From assembly GCA_035540495.1 (NCBI GenBank), contig DATLGL010000027.1, forward strand, positions 107,854-171,853: a stretch of DNA of 64,000 nucleotides, in the 5' to 3' direction. The position numbers were made by a program, and so were the translations under genes. Position 1 is the first letter of the stretch. Each line of letters starts with the position of its first letter. Positions 52,678 through 61,873 of this stretch are shown here, in pieces. This stretch comes from DASVEG01 sp035540495. Its GTDB lineage: Bacteria > Actinomycetota > Acidimicrobiia > Acidimicrobiales > CADCTF01. The notes below the pieces were generated by a model. The model saw only the letters and a program-made list of their open reading frames with translations. It searched no databases and was not told the origin of the DNA.

Positions 52678-55600
52678 GTGCGGGTGCGGCTCCTCGGCGG
52701 CTTCGAAGTCGACGGAGTTGCCGAGCGCGCGTTGGGGAGCCGCAAGGCTCGAACGCTCCTCAAGTTGCTCGCCCTCAGGAACGGCACGCCGGTCAGCGGC
52801 GATGTGATCGCTGAGGTGCTCTGGCCCGATCACCCTCCCGCTCGGCCAGCGGAGCAGATCGGCGTGCTCGTCTCTCGACTCCGCGGCGTCGTCGGGACCG
52901 ATCGCATCCGTCGGACCGACGCCGGCTACGCGCTCGACGTCGAGTGGACCGACCTCGCGGAGGTCGAGGCACTCACGAGCGCAGCGGTCACGGCCCTCGC
53001 CGAGGGGCGCGTCACCGCAGCCCGAGCCGCGTCCCGATCGGCGGTCGAGCTCGTGCGCGGTCGGCTTCTCGGCGACGAGGACGGTGAGTGGATCGAGACC
53101 GCCCGCGCCTCCGCGTCGCCACTGCTGACGCGTGCCCACCGCGTCGCTCTCGACGCCGCGGCCGCTGCCGGAGACAGCGACGACGTGGTGGCCCTGGCCG
53201 AGCGCGTCCTCACCGTCGACCCGTACGACGAGGTCGTGCTCCGGGCGCTCATGAAAGCCCACCTCGCGGCGCGGAGGCCCGCGTCTGCCCTGTCGGCATA
53301 CGCCCGGCTTCGGGCGCGCCTTGCGGAAGACCTGGGCGTGCCGCCTACGGCCGAGACCGAGGCTCTCCATGACGAGGCACTGCTCGCCGCCGATGGTGAC
53401 CGACCCACGGACGAGGAGAAGCCACCGTCGACCAACGCGGCGGACGACCTGGTCGGGCGTGGGGAGCACCTCGCGGTTCTCACGTCGGAGCTCGCCAGAG
53501 CTCGATCCGGCGAAACGCGCACGGTCGTGATCGAGGGCAACGCCGGGATGGGCAAGACCGCCCTCGTCGGCGCCTGGCTGGGTGACATCCCCGGCGATGT
53601 GGTCGTCGTGCGAGGCCGCTGCGACGAGCTGGGCCGCGACCTTCCTCTCCAGCCCGTTGCCGACGCCCTGGCCGAGCACCTGCGGGGGGTCGGCGCCGAA
53701 GCGGCGGAGGCCATCATGGGCGTCGACGCTGCGGTCCTGGTTCCGCTCGTCGGGCCGATCTCGCACCAGACGTCCGTGACCGCAGTGACCGACGCCGACG
53801 AAGGTCGAGCGCGGGTGTACGCAGCCGTGCTCGCGGCCATCGCCCGCGCCGCCGGGAACGGTCCGATCGTGGTGGTCGTCGAAGACCTCCACCTGGCCGA
53901 CCCGAGCACCATCGGATGGATCGCGTTCGCGCAGCGTCGGCTGTCCGCCGCGGTGCTGGTGCTCACGACTCGCGAGCGCTTGGTGCCGCCTCTCACAGCG
54001 ACCGCACGCCTTACGGTGGGGCCGCTCTCGTTCGACGAGGTCGGTCAACTCGTGGGGCGCGCGGCCGCCTCGGACGTCTTCGATCGAACCGGCGGTCACC
54101 CGCTGTTGGTGCGCGCGCTCACCGCAAGCGGCGCTGTGACGCTCGAAGACGCCGTGGCCGCGCAGACGAGCGGGCTCGACGACGAGGCGGCTCGCTCGCT
54201 GCGAGTCGCGGCCGTTGCCGGGCTCGAGTGCGACCCGGATCTGCTGGCCTCCGTGACCGGATCGTCGACCCTCGAGACGATCCTGCACCTCGAGCAGGCC
54301 TGCGCGACAGGACTGGTCGTCGCCAGTGGAGCCGCTTTCCGCTTCCGCCACGAGATCATTCGACAGGCAGCGGAACAGCTGTCGACTCCCGGACAGCGGG
54401 CCGCTGCCCACAGCGACATCGCTCACGCGCTCGCACGGCGGACGCCTACCGACCACCTGGCCGTTGCCGTCCACGCTCGAGCGGGCGGAGCGCCCGCGCT
54501 CGCCAGCCGCGCCTACGTCGCGGCGGCCGAGGCGGCCGCCGCGCGGTTCGATCTCGACGCCGCGGAGGATCATCTCGCCGCGGCCATCGAGGCCGCACCC
54601 GACGCGCCGGAACCGCTCGTCACCAGAGCACGCCTCCAGATGAGCAGAACCGCGTTCGACGACGCGGCGCGCACCGCTGCCGAGGCGGTCGCGCGAGGCG
54701 GCGGTGCAGCGGCGCTCGAGGTCGCCGGGTGGATCGCCTACTACCGCCGCCGCTACGACGAGGCGCGTGTCGTGGCGGAGCAGGTCCTCGCCGAGACAGC
54801 AGCCGACGACCCGCTGCGCGTGAGCGCCGCAGCGCTGGCGGGGCGGGTTCGACACGGAGCGGGCGACCTGCGAGGCGCCATCGACCACCTCTCCGCGGCG
54901 GGGAACGCGCCGTTGCCGGTCCGTGGTGTCGCAGACGTGTGGCTCGCCCAGGCGCGCCTCCACGAGGGGCGGCCGGCGGACGCGCTCGCAGCACTGGCAC
55001 GGCCCCTGCTCGCGCCGGACTCGCTTGCCCATCCTTGGGCCCCGCTCCACCTCCGCTTCAACCGCGCCATGGCACTCGGTCAGCTGGGCCGCGTTGGTGA
55101 AGCTCTCACCGTTGCCGCCGACCTGGTGGCGGTCGCGGCCGAGGCCGGCGCGGTCGGGACACGGTTCACCGCACCCGCCGCGAACGTGACGTCGTGGCTG
55201 CTGCGCTGGTCGGGTCGAGGTGAAGCGGCCGACGAGGAGAACGAGCGGGCGCTCGAGGCGACCGGCGGCCGAGGCCCATCGGCCGAGGGGTTCGCCGAAG
55301 GTCACTACGTCGCCTTGCTCGATCTCGCGGACGGGCGACTCCTCGCGGACGATCCAGCGGGTGTCGAGGGGCTCCTTCCTCGGCTGGCCGCCATCGACGG
55401 CTGGACCGGCACCATGTCGTGGCACCAGCGGCACCGGCTCGCGTTGATCCGCGCCCGGCTCGCCCTCGCTGCGGGCGAGCGCGATCGTGCTGCCGAGTTG
55501 GCGTCTGCCGTCGCAGAAGACGCGGCCGAGCGCGGGGCCTCGCGCTACGAGCTGCTCGCACTCGCGCACGTGGGCGTTGCCGACCCCGCGTATCCCCCGG

Positions 55601-55803
55601 CCCGCCTGCAACCGGTTGTCGAAGGACTCACCCGCTGCGCCGCGCTCGACGGCTGGCCCCTCCTCCTTCGTCTCGGCCGCGAACGTGGCATCGATGGTTG
55701 GGTCCGGATGGCAGAACGGATGGCGGCTGCCATGGTCGCCACCTGCGAACCGCGCCACGCACCCGCGGCGCGCGCCTTCGTCGACCGCCTCGTCAGCGGT
55801 TGA
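52678..55803 (+). CDS. AfsR/SARP-type BTAD regulator with ATPase and TPR
   Basis: A 1041-residue regulator. N-terminal OmpR-like DNA-binding domain (about 1-85: VRVRLLGGFEVDGVAERALG, KARTLLKLLALRNGTPVSGD, VIAEVLWPDHPPARPAEQIG), bacterial transcriptional activator domain (about 95-240, RARLAEDLGVPPTAETEALH), ATPase (VGRGEHLAVLTSELARA, GNAGMGKTALVGAWL, VVVVEDLHLADPSTIGWIA) and TPR-like helices to the end. Such proteins activate secondary-metabolite or other operons. GTG 52678 matches the usual VRLLG start; ATG 52585 is in frame but would add the fused remnant of a PUA-like gene. Its 3' end overlaps the convergent methyltransferase by 11 bases. Confidence 0.85.
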   Translation: MRVRLLGGFEVDGVAERALGSRKARTLLKLLALRNGTPVSGDVIAEVLWPDHPPARPAEQIGVLVSRLRGVVGTDRIRRTDAGYALDVEWTDLAEVEALTSAAVTALAEGRVTAARAASRSAVELVRGRLLGDEDGEWIETARASASPLLTRAHRVALDAAAAAGDSDDVVALAERVLTVDPYDEVVLRALMKAHLAARRPASALSAYARLRARLAEDLGVPPTAETEALHDEALLAADGDRPTDEEKPPSTNAADDLVGRGEHLAVLTSELARARSGETRTVVIEGNAGMGKTALVGAWLGDIPGDVVVVRGRCDELGRDLPLQPVADALAEHLRGVGAEAAEAIMGVDAAVLVPLVGPISHQTSVTAVTDADEGRARVYAAVLAAIARAAGNGPIVVVVEDLHLADPSTIGWIAFAQRRLSAAVLVLTTRERLVPPLTATARLTVGPLSFDEVGQLVGRAAASDVFDRTGGHPLLVRALTASGAVTLEDAVAAQTSGLDDEAARSLRVAAVAGLECDPDLLASVTGSSTLETILHLEQACATGLVVASGAAFRFRHEIIRQAAEQLSTPGQRAAAHSDIAHALARRTPTDHLAVAVHARAGGAPALASRAYVAAAEAAAARFDLDAAEDHLAAAIEAAPDAPEPLVTRARLQMSRTAFDDAARTAAEAVARGGGAAALEVAGWIAYYRRRYDEARVVAEQVLAETAADDPLRVSAAALAGRVRHGAGDLRGAIDHLSAAGNAPLPVRGVADVWLAQARLHEGRPADALAALARPLLAPDSLAHPWAPLHLRFNRAMALGQLGRVGEALTVAADLVAVAAEAGAVGTRFTAPAANVTSWLLRWSGRGEAADEENERALEATGGRGPSAEGFAEGHYVALLDLADGRLLADDPAGVEGLLPRLAAIDGWTGTMSWHQRHRLALIRARLALAAGERDRAAELASAVAEDAAERGASRYELLALAHVGVADPAYPPARLQPVVEGLTRCAALDGWPLLLRLGRERGIDGWVRMAERMAAAMVATCEPRHAPAARAFVDRLVSG

Positions 55804-56578
55804 GGACGGAGACGACCAGGATCGATCGGACCAGCGGTTCCACGTCGTCGCCGAGGTCGTCGATGGCGGCGGCGACCACGCGTTCGCGAGCGGCGGGAGG
55901 CAACGAACGGAAGAACGGTGCGTGCTGCGCCATGCCGAGTCGCCAGTCCACCAGCGCGCGAGGCGACACCGACTCGAACGGCACGCGGATCGAGCGCACC
56001 TCGCCTTCGAGATCCGCAGCGTCGAGCGCCCGGCGCCACCCGTCAGCGGTCGAGAGGCGGGGAACCGCCGCCTCCCGCACGTCGAGATACCAGGCAGGGG
56101 CCCGCCAGCCCGCCCCGGCGAGCGCCCGTTCGACGCTCGCCTTCACCGGGTGGCCGTCGTCCGCCGCGTAGGAGCTGGCGATGATCGCACCCCCTCGGTC
56201 GGTGAGACGCGCCATCTCGACGAGTCCCTTCTCGGGCTCCCGGAGGTGGTTGAGCGAGAAGGCGGCGATCACCACGTCGAAGGAACGATTCGCGAACGGG
56301 AGCGCGACCGCGTCGCCGACGACGCCAGGCGGGCGATCGCACGCGTTGTGGGCGATCATCCCGAACGCGGTGTCGACGGCGATCACAGCGGCGGCGCCAG
56401 AGGCCTCCACCACCCGCGCCACCGCGCCCGTGCCGGTGCCGACGTCGAGAACCGTTCGTCCCTGCACGGCGACGGGCGATTGGGCGATTACCACCTCCGC
56501 CATGCGCCCGTAGATGCGGTCCGGACCCGACGCCCATGCTGGCGCGGCGGCCGAGTACGCGTCGGCGAGGCTGCTCAC
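55793..56578 (-). CDS. SAM-dependent methyltransferase
   Basis: A 261-residue class I methyltransferase: VLDVGTGTGAVARVVEASGA (motif I), VIAVDTAFGMIAHN, VGDAVALPFANRSFDVVIAA (motif II/III region) and NHLREPEKGLVEMARL. The Methyltransf_11 pattern suggests a small-molecule substrate. GTG 56578 overlaps the stop of the upstream phosphotransferase by four bases, so the two are probably co-expressed. The 3' end overlaps the BTAD regulator by 11 bases. Confidence 0.85.
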   Translation of the reverse strand: MSSLADAYSAAAPAWASGPDRIYGRMAEVVIAQSPVAVQGRTVLDVGTGTGAVARVVEASGAAAVIAVDTAFGMIAHNACDRPPGVVGDAVALPFANRSFDVVIAAFSLNHLREPEKGLVEMARLTDRGGAIIASSYAADDGHPVKASVERALAGAGWRAPAWYLDVREAAVPRLSTADGWRRALDAADLEGEVRSIRVPFESVSPRALVDWRLGMAQHAPFFRSLPPAARERVVAAAIDDLGDDVEPLVRSILVVSVLNR

Positions 56579-57588
56579 AGGAGGCGCATCCCGCGACGCG
56601 CGGCCGTGCACCACCACTGCAGCTCCTCGTCGTCGCCGAACGCCTTCTCCCACCCGAACTGCACGACCGCCCCGAGCAGGCACAGCTCGTACTGGTGGTC
56701 CCACCACGATGCGGTGTCCACTCCCCTCCGCTCGAGCGCGGCGCGGAACGCCGCCGCGGTGTCGTCCTTCGACATCGACAGGCGATCCCGGTCGAGAGCG
56801 AGATGCCACGCAATCTCGTGGCATGCGGGCCCCTCGCCGACGTACGCCCAGTCGATGAGCACCGTGCGGCCGTCGGTGGCTCGCCCCGTGTTCGACGACT
56901 TGACGTCGCCGTGGAGGAAGCAGGAGGGGGTGCGCCTCAGCGCATCGGCGAGCGGCGTCACGTCGTCGCGCAGGCGCTCGACCGCAGCGACCACGTCGGC
57001 CTCGACTCGCCGTTCGAAGCGCCTCCATCCCTCGGCTGCGACCGATGGGATGCGTTCCGGGAAGCCGAGTGCCGCCTCACCCGCGAGGGCGGCACGACCG
57101 AACCACCCCCACCGCGCCGGATAGGGCAGATACGCCGGTGCCGTGCGGTGGTCGCGCCAGCCCCAGCTCGCGGCGCAGAACCCCGCGAGATTGTCGAGGA
57201 AGGCGAGGTGCTCGTCGGCCGCGAGCCTCGAGTCGCCCTGGGGCAGCAGCTCCTCCGACACGTCGCGCATCAGCAGAGCGGATCCCCACCCGTTGCGGCC
57301 GATGCCGGCTGCGGCGCCGACGATCGCGTGGTCGACGAGATCAGGCGCGGCATCGAGCATCCCGTCGCTCCAGGCGCGCACCGACCGGTGGCCGATGTCG
57401 CCCGAGACGCGCATCGTGAAGTCGTCGTCGGGGTGGATGTACTTCACGATGTGGGGCGCACCGTCGATCCACACCCGCTCGAAGGCGCTCGACGACCTGC
57501 CGTCGGGATTGACGAAGACCTCGCGCCGCCCGACGCCTTCGAGCAGCTCCTCGACCGACCGGGCGATGTGGCCCACCTCGCCAAGCAT
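56575..57588 (-). CDS. Kinase-like phosphotransferase (APH fold)
   Basis: A 337-residue kinase-fold protein: SCFLHGDVKSSNTGRAT (HGDxxxxN catalytic loop) and VLIDWAYVGEGP (DW metal site) at about 248-280, N-lobe KYIHPDDDFTMRVSGD, and HQYELCLLGAVVQFGWEKAF near the end. The substrate is unknown. ATG 57588 is the natural start; the frame is open a further 34 residues. It is first in a two-gene unit with the methyltransferase. Confidence 0.82.
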   Translation of the reverse strand: MLGEVGHIARSVEELLEGVGRREVFVNPDGRSSSAFERVWIDGAPHIVKYIHPDDDFTMRVSGDIGHRSVRAWSDGMLDAAPDLVDHAIVGAAAGIGRNGWGSALLMRDVSEELLPQGDSRLAADEHLAFLDNLAGFCAASWGWRDHRTAPAYLPYPARWGWFGRAALAGEAALGFPERIPSVAAEGWRRFERRVEADVVAAVERLRDDVTPLADALRRTPSCFLHGDVKSSNTGRATDGRTVLIDWAYVGEGPACHEIAWHLALDRDRLSMSKDDTAAAFRAALERRGVDTASWWDHQYELCLLGAVVQFGWEKAFGDDEELQWWCTAARRGMRLL

Positions 57589-57732
57589 GCCGCGATGGTC
57601 GCCCGCCGGCCTTGCAGGGGCCTTGCAGCCGGGCGCGGTCGCGCTGCGGTCACGGCGCGGCGAGGTGCAGGGATCCTGCAGGGGGCCCACCGCATCCTCC
57701 TCCCATCACATCCATCACTGGGAGGGAATGAC

Positions 57733-58812
57733 ATGACCACCACCGAGACCGTGCAGTCCGACGAGGCCGCAGTCGAGCAGTTCCTCGGCCAGGTCGCGAC
57801 CGATGCCGCTGCGGTGTTCCACGCGGCGACGGTCGTGCTCGGCGACAAGCTGGGCCTCTACAAGGCGCTGGCGGAGGGCGGCCCGGCCACACCTGCGGAG
57901 CTCGCGGCGCGCACGGGCTGCGACGAGCGGTACCTGCAGGAGTGGCTCCACGCGCAGGCGGCCTCCACGTACTGCGACTACGACGCGTCGACGGGACGGT
58001 TCGCGCTGACGCCCGCCCAGGCTGCGGTGCTCGCCGACGACGCCAGCCCCGCGTTCGCAGCAGGGATGATGTCGCTCGCCGCGGCGGTGATGAAGGACGA
58101 GGAGCGGCTCGGCCGCGACGCCGTCCGCACCGGCGCCGGCGTCGGCTGGCACGAACATCACACCGACCTCTTCTCCGGCACCGAGCGCCTGTTCAAGCCG
58201 GGCTACGTCGCGAACCTCGTGACGTCGTGGATCCCGGCCCTCGAAGGTGTCGAGGACAAGCTCCGGGCCGGGGCGACCGTCGCCGACATCGGTTGCGGCC
58301 ACGGCGCATCGACGATCGTGATGGCCGAGGCGTACCCGCAGTCGACCTTCCTCGGCATCGACTACCACGCCGAATCGATCGACGTCGCTCGCAAGCGCGC
58401 CGCCGATGCAGGCGTCAGCGATCGCGTCAGCTTCGAGGTCGCCTCCGCGACCGACTTCTCGGGATCGGACTACGACCTCGTGTGCGTCTTCGATGCGCTC
58501 CACGACATGGGCGACCCCGTGGGCGCGGCCTCCCACGTCCGCTCGACCCTTGCGGACGACGGGACGTTCCTCATCGTCGAGCCGATGGCCGGCGAGCGGC
58601 TCGAGGACAACATCAACCCGCTCGGCCGTCTCTTCTACTCGGCAGGGATGTTCATCTGCCTGGCCCACGCGAAGTCGCAGGGCGGTGCGCAGCAGCTCGG
58701 ACCGCAGGTGCCGGAGCAGGCGTGGCGTGAGCTGCTGGCCGATGCGGGGTTCTCCTCTTTCCGGCGCGCGACGGAGACGCCCTTCAACCGGGTGTTCGAA
58801 GCGCGGCCCTGA
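57733..58812 (+). CDS. SAM-dependent methyltransferase with winged-helix dimerisation domain
   Basis: A 359-residue methyltransferase of the actinobacterial class with an N-terminal helical/winged dimerisation domain (LGLYKALAEGGPATPAELAA, RTGCDERYLQEWLHAQAAST) and a C-terminal Rossmann domain (VADIGCGHGASTIVMAEAYP; YDLVCVFDALHDMGDPV). The acid-base His seen in O-methyltransferases is near HDMGD. ATG 57733 follows GGGAGG. Acts on an unknown small molecule. Followed by a strong hairpin terminator. Confidence 0.86.
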   Translation: MTTTETVQSDEAAVEQFLGQVATDAAAVFHAATVVLGDKLGLYKALAEGGPATPAELAARTGCDERYLQEWLHAQAASTYCDYDASTGRFALTPAQAAVLADDASPAFAAGMMSLAAAVMKDEERLGRDAVRTGAGVGWHEHHTDLFSGTERLFKPGYVANLVTSWIPALEGVEDKLRAGATVADIGCGHGASTIVMAEAYPQSTFLGIDYHAESIDVARKRAADAGVSDRVSFEVASATDFSGSDYDLVCVFDALHDMGDPVGAASHVRSTLADDGTFLIVEPMAGERLEDNINPLGRLFYSAGMFICLAHAKSQGGAQQLGPQVPEQAWRELLADAGFSSFRRATETPFNRVFEARP

Positions 58813-58823
58813 GGCGCGGCTGA

Positions 58824-58865
58824 GGCGGGCGCGCCGAGCGGACCAGGTGGCTCGGCGCGCCCGCC
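58824..58865. terminator. Bidirectional hairpin terminator
   Basis: GGCGGGCGCGCCGAGC (58824-58839) and its exact reverse complement (58850-58865) form a 16-bp perfect stem with a 10-base loop, between the methyltransferase gene and the convergent TetR gene. No T-run, as usual in this GC-rich genome. Confidence 0.75.
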
Positions 58866-58875
58866 GCCCGACCGT

Positions 58876-59553
58876 TCACGGGGTGGCTTGACGGCGCGGA
58901 GGGCGGCGTCGCTTCTGCACCAGCCGGTCGACCCAGAGGTCGCCCAGCCACTCGGCATAGCGCTCGTTCGTCCAGCCCCGCTCGCGAACGAGGCGGCACC
59001 AGAGCATGCCGTCGGTCATCGACCAGAGCACATCGCGACATTCCTCTTCCGGCACGGCCAGCTGGCCGGTCGCGGCCGCCGCGGCGGCCATGACGCCCAT
59101 ACCGACCAATCGCTGCCGGCTCATCTCCTCGAGCATCTCGGCTGCCGCGGGGTCGGCGCCGGCAGCGGCCTGCACCATGAGCAGGAAAGGGGCGATCCGC
59201 TGGGACGTCTGGGTCGACATCTCTGCTTGCAGGCGCAGGCGGCGGGCGAGGTCGGGCTCGCGACGTATCGCCAAGATCTCCGGACGTTCGTGGAAGACGA
59301 TCTGCTGATCGTCGCCTCCGATCGTGATGTCCCACGCACGTCGGAGGAGGTCGGGCTTGCGGCCGACGGATCCGTAGATGGTCTCGACCGAGACGCGCGC
59401 CTCCGTCGCGATGTCTTGCACGGTCGTCTTCGCGTAGCCGCGGTCGAGGAAGAGATCCCGCGCAGCTCGGACGATGGCCGAGCGCGTCTCCTCCGCCTGC
59501 GCGAGGCGGCGGGAGGAGTCGTATCGGCGCTTGACAGGTCGTTCGCTATTCAC
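58876..59553 (-). CDS. TetR-family transcriptional regulator
   Basis: A 225-residue TetR regulator: ETRSAIVRAARDLFLDRGYA, KTTVQDIATEARVSVETIYG, SVGRKPDLLRRAW. The C-terminal ~150 residues are the helical ligand-binding part. It is divergent from a methyltransferase gene with a palindromic AT-rich site in the 54-base gap, so it probably represses that gene and itself in response to a ligand. Confidence 0.88.
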   Translation of the reverse strand: MNSERPVKRRYDSSRRLAQAEETRSAIVRAARDLFLDRGYAKTTVQDIATEARVSVETIYGSVGRKPDLLRRAWDITIGGDDQQIVFHERPEILAIRREPDLARRLRLQAEMSTQTSQRIAPFLLMVQAAAGADPAAAEMLEEMSRQRLVGMGVMAAAAAATGQLAVPEEECRDVLWSMTDGMLWCRLVRERGWTNERYAEWLGDLWVDRLVQKRRRPPRRQATP

Positions 59554-59559
59554 TACAAC
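59531..59559 (+). promoter_or_regulatory. Candidate promoter of methyltransferase gene
   Basis: TTGACA (59531-59536) and TACAAC (59554-59559) are separated by 17 bases, a near-consensus vegetative promoter; the -35 element lies within the first codons of the divergent TetR gene. Start of transcription would fall at the palindrome at 59566. Confidence 0.55.
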
Positions 59560-59565
59560 CTACAT

Positions 59566-59581
59566 GTATTCGTTTGAATAC
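59566..59581. promoter_or_regulatory. Candidate TetR operator
   Basis: GTATTC-GTTT-GAATAC is a perfect 6+6 inverted repeat in the intergenic gap, just downstream of the predicted -10 of the methyltransferase promoter and 13 bases upstream of the divergent TetR start. It is AT-rich against a very GC-rich background. Confidence 0.55.
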
Positions 59582-59607
59582 TACTGCAGTGAAAGGTTGG
59601 GGGAAAG

Positions 59608-60447
59608 ATGACGACGACAGCAGCGGACGAATGGGGCGCAGTGGCGACGGCGTGGGACGCATCGGCTGACTACGTCGATGCCCACTCGTCGGAGGCGACC
59701 GACGCACTCGTCCGGGCCGCGGCCGTGCAGCCCGGCGACCGGGTGCTCGAGCTCGGTGCGGGCCCCGGCACGCTCGGTCCTATCTGGTCGCGAGCCGTCG
59801 AGCCCGGTGGTCGGGTGGTGGTGAGCGATGTGGCTCCCGCGATGGTCGAGGTCGCTGCCAGTCGAAACCGGGGTTTTGCCAACGTGGAGACCGCAGTCGT
59901 CGACGCCTCGTCGATCGAGTATCCCGACGCCTCGTTCGACGTGGTCGTGTCCCGGATGGGGCTCATGTTCGTGCCGGAGCCTACGCGTGCGTTCGGCGAG
60001 ATCCACCGCGTGCTCGCGCCCGGCGGCCGCTTCGCCGCCCTCACGTGGGCTGCGCTCGAGCACAACCCGTGGATGACCTGCGTCGGCATGGCGGCGATGA
60101 TGAACGGTCTGGTCGCGGGTCCTCCGCCGTTCGCGCCCGGGGGCATCTTCTCGCTGGGCGATCCTGCACAACTCGAAGCCATCACCGCCGGCGCGGGCTT
60201 CGAGTCCGTTGCGGTCGAGGCCGTCGACGTGTGCTTCGAGTCGGACAGCCTCACCGCACACATCGCGCGGGTCAGCTCGCTCGCCGCTCCCCTCGCCGCA
60301 GCCTTCGCGGCGGCCGACGCCGATCAGCTCGCTGCCGTGCGTCGCACCGCAGCGGACCTCGCCGCGGACCACACGAAGCCCGACGGCACGCTGTCCCTTC
60401 CGGGGCGAGCCCTCCTCGTGCACGCGAGGGCCGGTTCACAGCGGTAG
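59608..60447 (+). CDS. SAM-dependent methyltransferase (Methyltransf_11)
   Basis: A 279-residue class I methyltransferase: WGAVATAWDASADYVDAHSS, VLELGAGPGTLGPIWSRAV (motif I), VDASSIEYPDASFDVVVSRM, GLMFVPEPTRAFGEIHRVLA and GGRFAALTWA. Typical of the UbiE/COQ5-like or phosphatidylethanolamine N-methyltransferase-like group; substrate unknown. ATG 59608 follows GGGGGAAAG. It shares a control region with the divergent TetR gene and is probably its target. Confidence 0.87.
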   Translation: MTTTAADEWGAVATAWDASADYVDAHSSEATDALVRAAAVQPGDRVLELGAGPGTLGPIWSRAVEPGGRVVVSDVAPAMVEVAASRNRGFANVETAVVDASSIEYPDASFDVVVSRMGLMFVPEPTRAFGEIHRVLAPGGRFAALTWAALEHNPWMTCVGMAAMMNGLVAGPPPFAPGGIFSLGDPAQLEAITAGAGFESVAVEAVDVCFESDSLTAHIARVSSLAAPLAAAFAAADADQLAAVRRTAADLAADHTKPDGTLSLPGRALLVHARAGSQR

Positions 60448-60522
60448 CGGGCGGCCGTCTGATCACGGCTGTGAGCTGACACGAAACCGTCGCTTGCGCC
60501 GCGGACGCAGATCGGCGAACGT

Positions 60523-61824
60523 GTGTTCGTGGCGGCGCGGCTGACGGCGGATCTCTTCGTCGACGACGTTCCGCGCGGGCTGGCGGTGCTCGTCGACGAC
60601 CGGGAGATCCTGCGGTTCACCGCCGACGCACGGCACGTGACCGCTCACCTCACCCTCCCGAACCGTTCGCGGGTGCCGGTATCGCGTTCGCCGACGACGG
60701 TCGTCACCACGGTGACCGACGCCGCGCTCGCCCGCCGGGCCGACCCGGCGGCGTGGACCACGGTGCTCGCCCGTCACCTCTCATCGACGTGGAGCGTGCG
60801 TGGCCCTGCGACACACCCCGTGGGGCAGGGTGCGCTCGCGGGAATCGTCCTCTCGGCGACGCACCCAGCCCTTGCGCCCGCGGTCGGCGCGGGACTCGAG
60901 CCGACGGTCGACGTCCCTTCCTGGGCGTCGGCCGCGCTGCGCCAGAACGAGCTCGCCGGCGTCAGCCGCCAGCTGTTCGGGTCGACCACCCGCGCTGTCG
61001 ACGCCGCTCTCGGCGCACTGCTCACCCACCCACTCGACGGGCAGCTCCCGTGGTGGACGCTCGCGGTCACGGCCGCAGCAGCCGGTTCCGCCGAGGCGGA
61101 CGACCTCGCATCGGCACTGACGGCGCGGGTCTTCGTCGATCGGATGCCCGCCGTGGAGGACGTCCGTCACGTGCGCCAGCTGTTCGCTCTGTTCGAGAGG
61201 GACGACGTCGTGCGCCTGCTGCGGGACGGCCTGCGTGACCCTGCGGGCCTCGCGCAGCTCATGGAGGTCGCGCGTCGGGCGGCAGACGTCGGGCGAGTCC
61301 CCCATTCAGACCGCCCCCGGGGGCTGGACGAGCTCGTGCGCTTCATCCGGTCGTTCACCCGCACGCCGGTGCCCGCTGCGGTCGCTCAGGCCGCGGACGA
61401 ACAGCGGCCAGCTCACCCGACACCGCAGCCACCGGCGCCGGCGCGAGCGCCGGAGTGGCGCGCCGCACGTCAGGCGCCGGAGCGGGGACCCGTGCGCGCA
61501 GACCGGTTCGACGAGCTTCGCGTCGCGCTCGACGGTTACGCCGCCGGGGACGTCGTGCTCGAGGCGCCGAGGAGCGAACAGGAGCTGCGGACGTGGGCGG
61601 CTCTGCTGCAGAACTGCCTCGCGTCGTTCGAGCCGGCGGTACGAGCCCGGCGGTCTCTCGTCCTCGCCGTGCGGCGCGACGGACGTCTCGAGGCCGCGCT
61701 CGAGATCGACCCGGCGGCCAACCGCCTGCGCCAGTTCCACGGCCCCCGCAACCGAGCGCCAGCGCCGGCGACGCGATCAGCCGTGCTGCGCGTGCTCCGG
61801 GCCCACGGCGTGCGCGCCGGCTGA
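60523..61824 (+). CDS. PcfJ-like domain protein
   Basis: A protein of about 433 residues with GTG start at 60523. The C-terminal ~115 residues (LLQNCLASFEPAVRARRSLV, LAVRRDGRLEAALEIDPAAN, RLRQFHGPRNRAP) match the PcfJ-like pattern (MxxCL...i..l.....p.atvei....i.Q..G..N). The N-terminal part (HTLPDARHVT-like strands, AALGALLTHPLDGQLPWWTL) is unfamiliar. PcfJ-like proteins occur with conjugative elements and phages and their role is unknown; no such element is visible here. Confidence 0.68.
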   Translation: MFVAARLTADLFVDDVPRGLAVLVDDREILRFTADARHVTAHLTLPNRSRVPVSRSPTTVVTTVTDAALARRADPAAWTTVLARHLSSTWSVRGPATHPVGQGALAGIVLSATHPALAPAVGAGLEPTVDVPSWASAALRQNELAGVSRQLFGSTTRAVDAALGALLTHPLDGQLPWWTLAVTAAAAGSAEADDLASALTARVFVDRMPAVEDVRHVRQLFALFERDDVVRLLRDGLRDPAGLAQLMEVARRAADVGRVPHSDRPRGLDELVRFIRSFTRTPVPAAVAQAADEQRPAHPTPQPPAPARAPEWRAARQAPERGPVRADRFDELRVALDGYAAGDVVLEAPRSEQELRTWAALLQNCLASFEPAVRARRSLVLAVRRDGRLEAALEIDPAANRLRQFHGPRNRAPAPATRSAVLRVLRAHGVRAG

Positions 61825-61873
61825 CGAGCACCCGAGCGCTGGTGCCGAGGCCAGCGCGCCAGGAGACCGGATG

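Noticed and set aside
52471..55758. Antisense frame of 1095 codons opposite the BTAD regulator
   Set aside because: Low-complexity Arg/Gly/Val/Asp composition, no start context and no family pattern; the opposite strand has a complete BTAD-ATPase-TPR protein.
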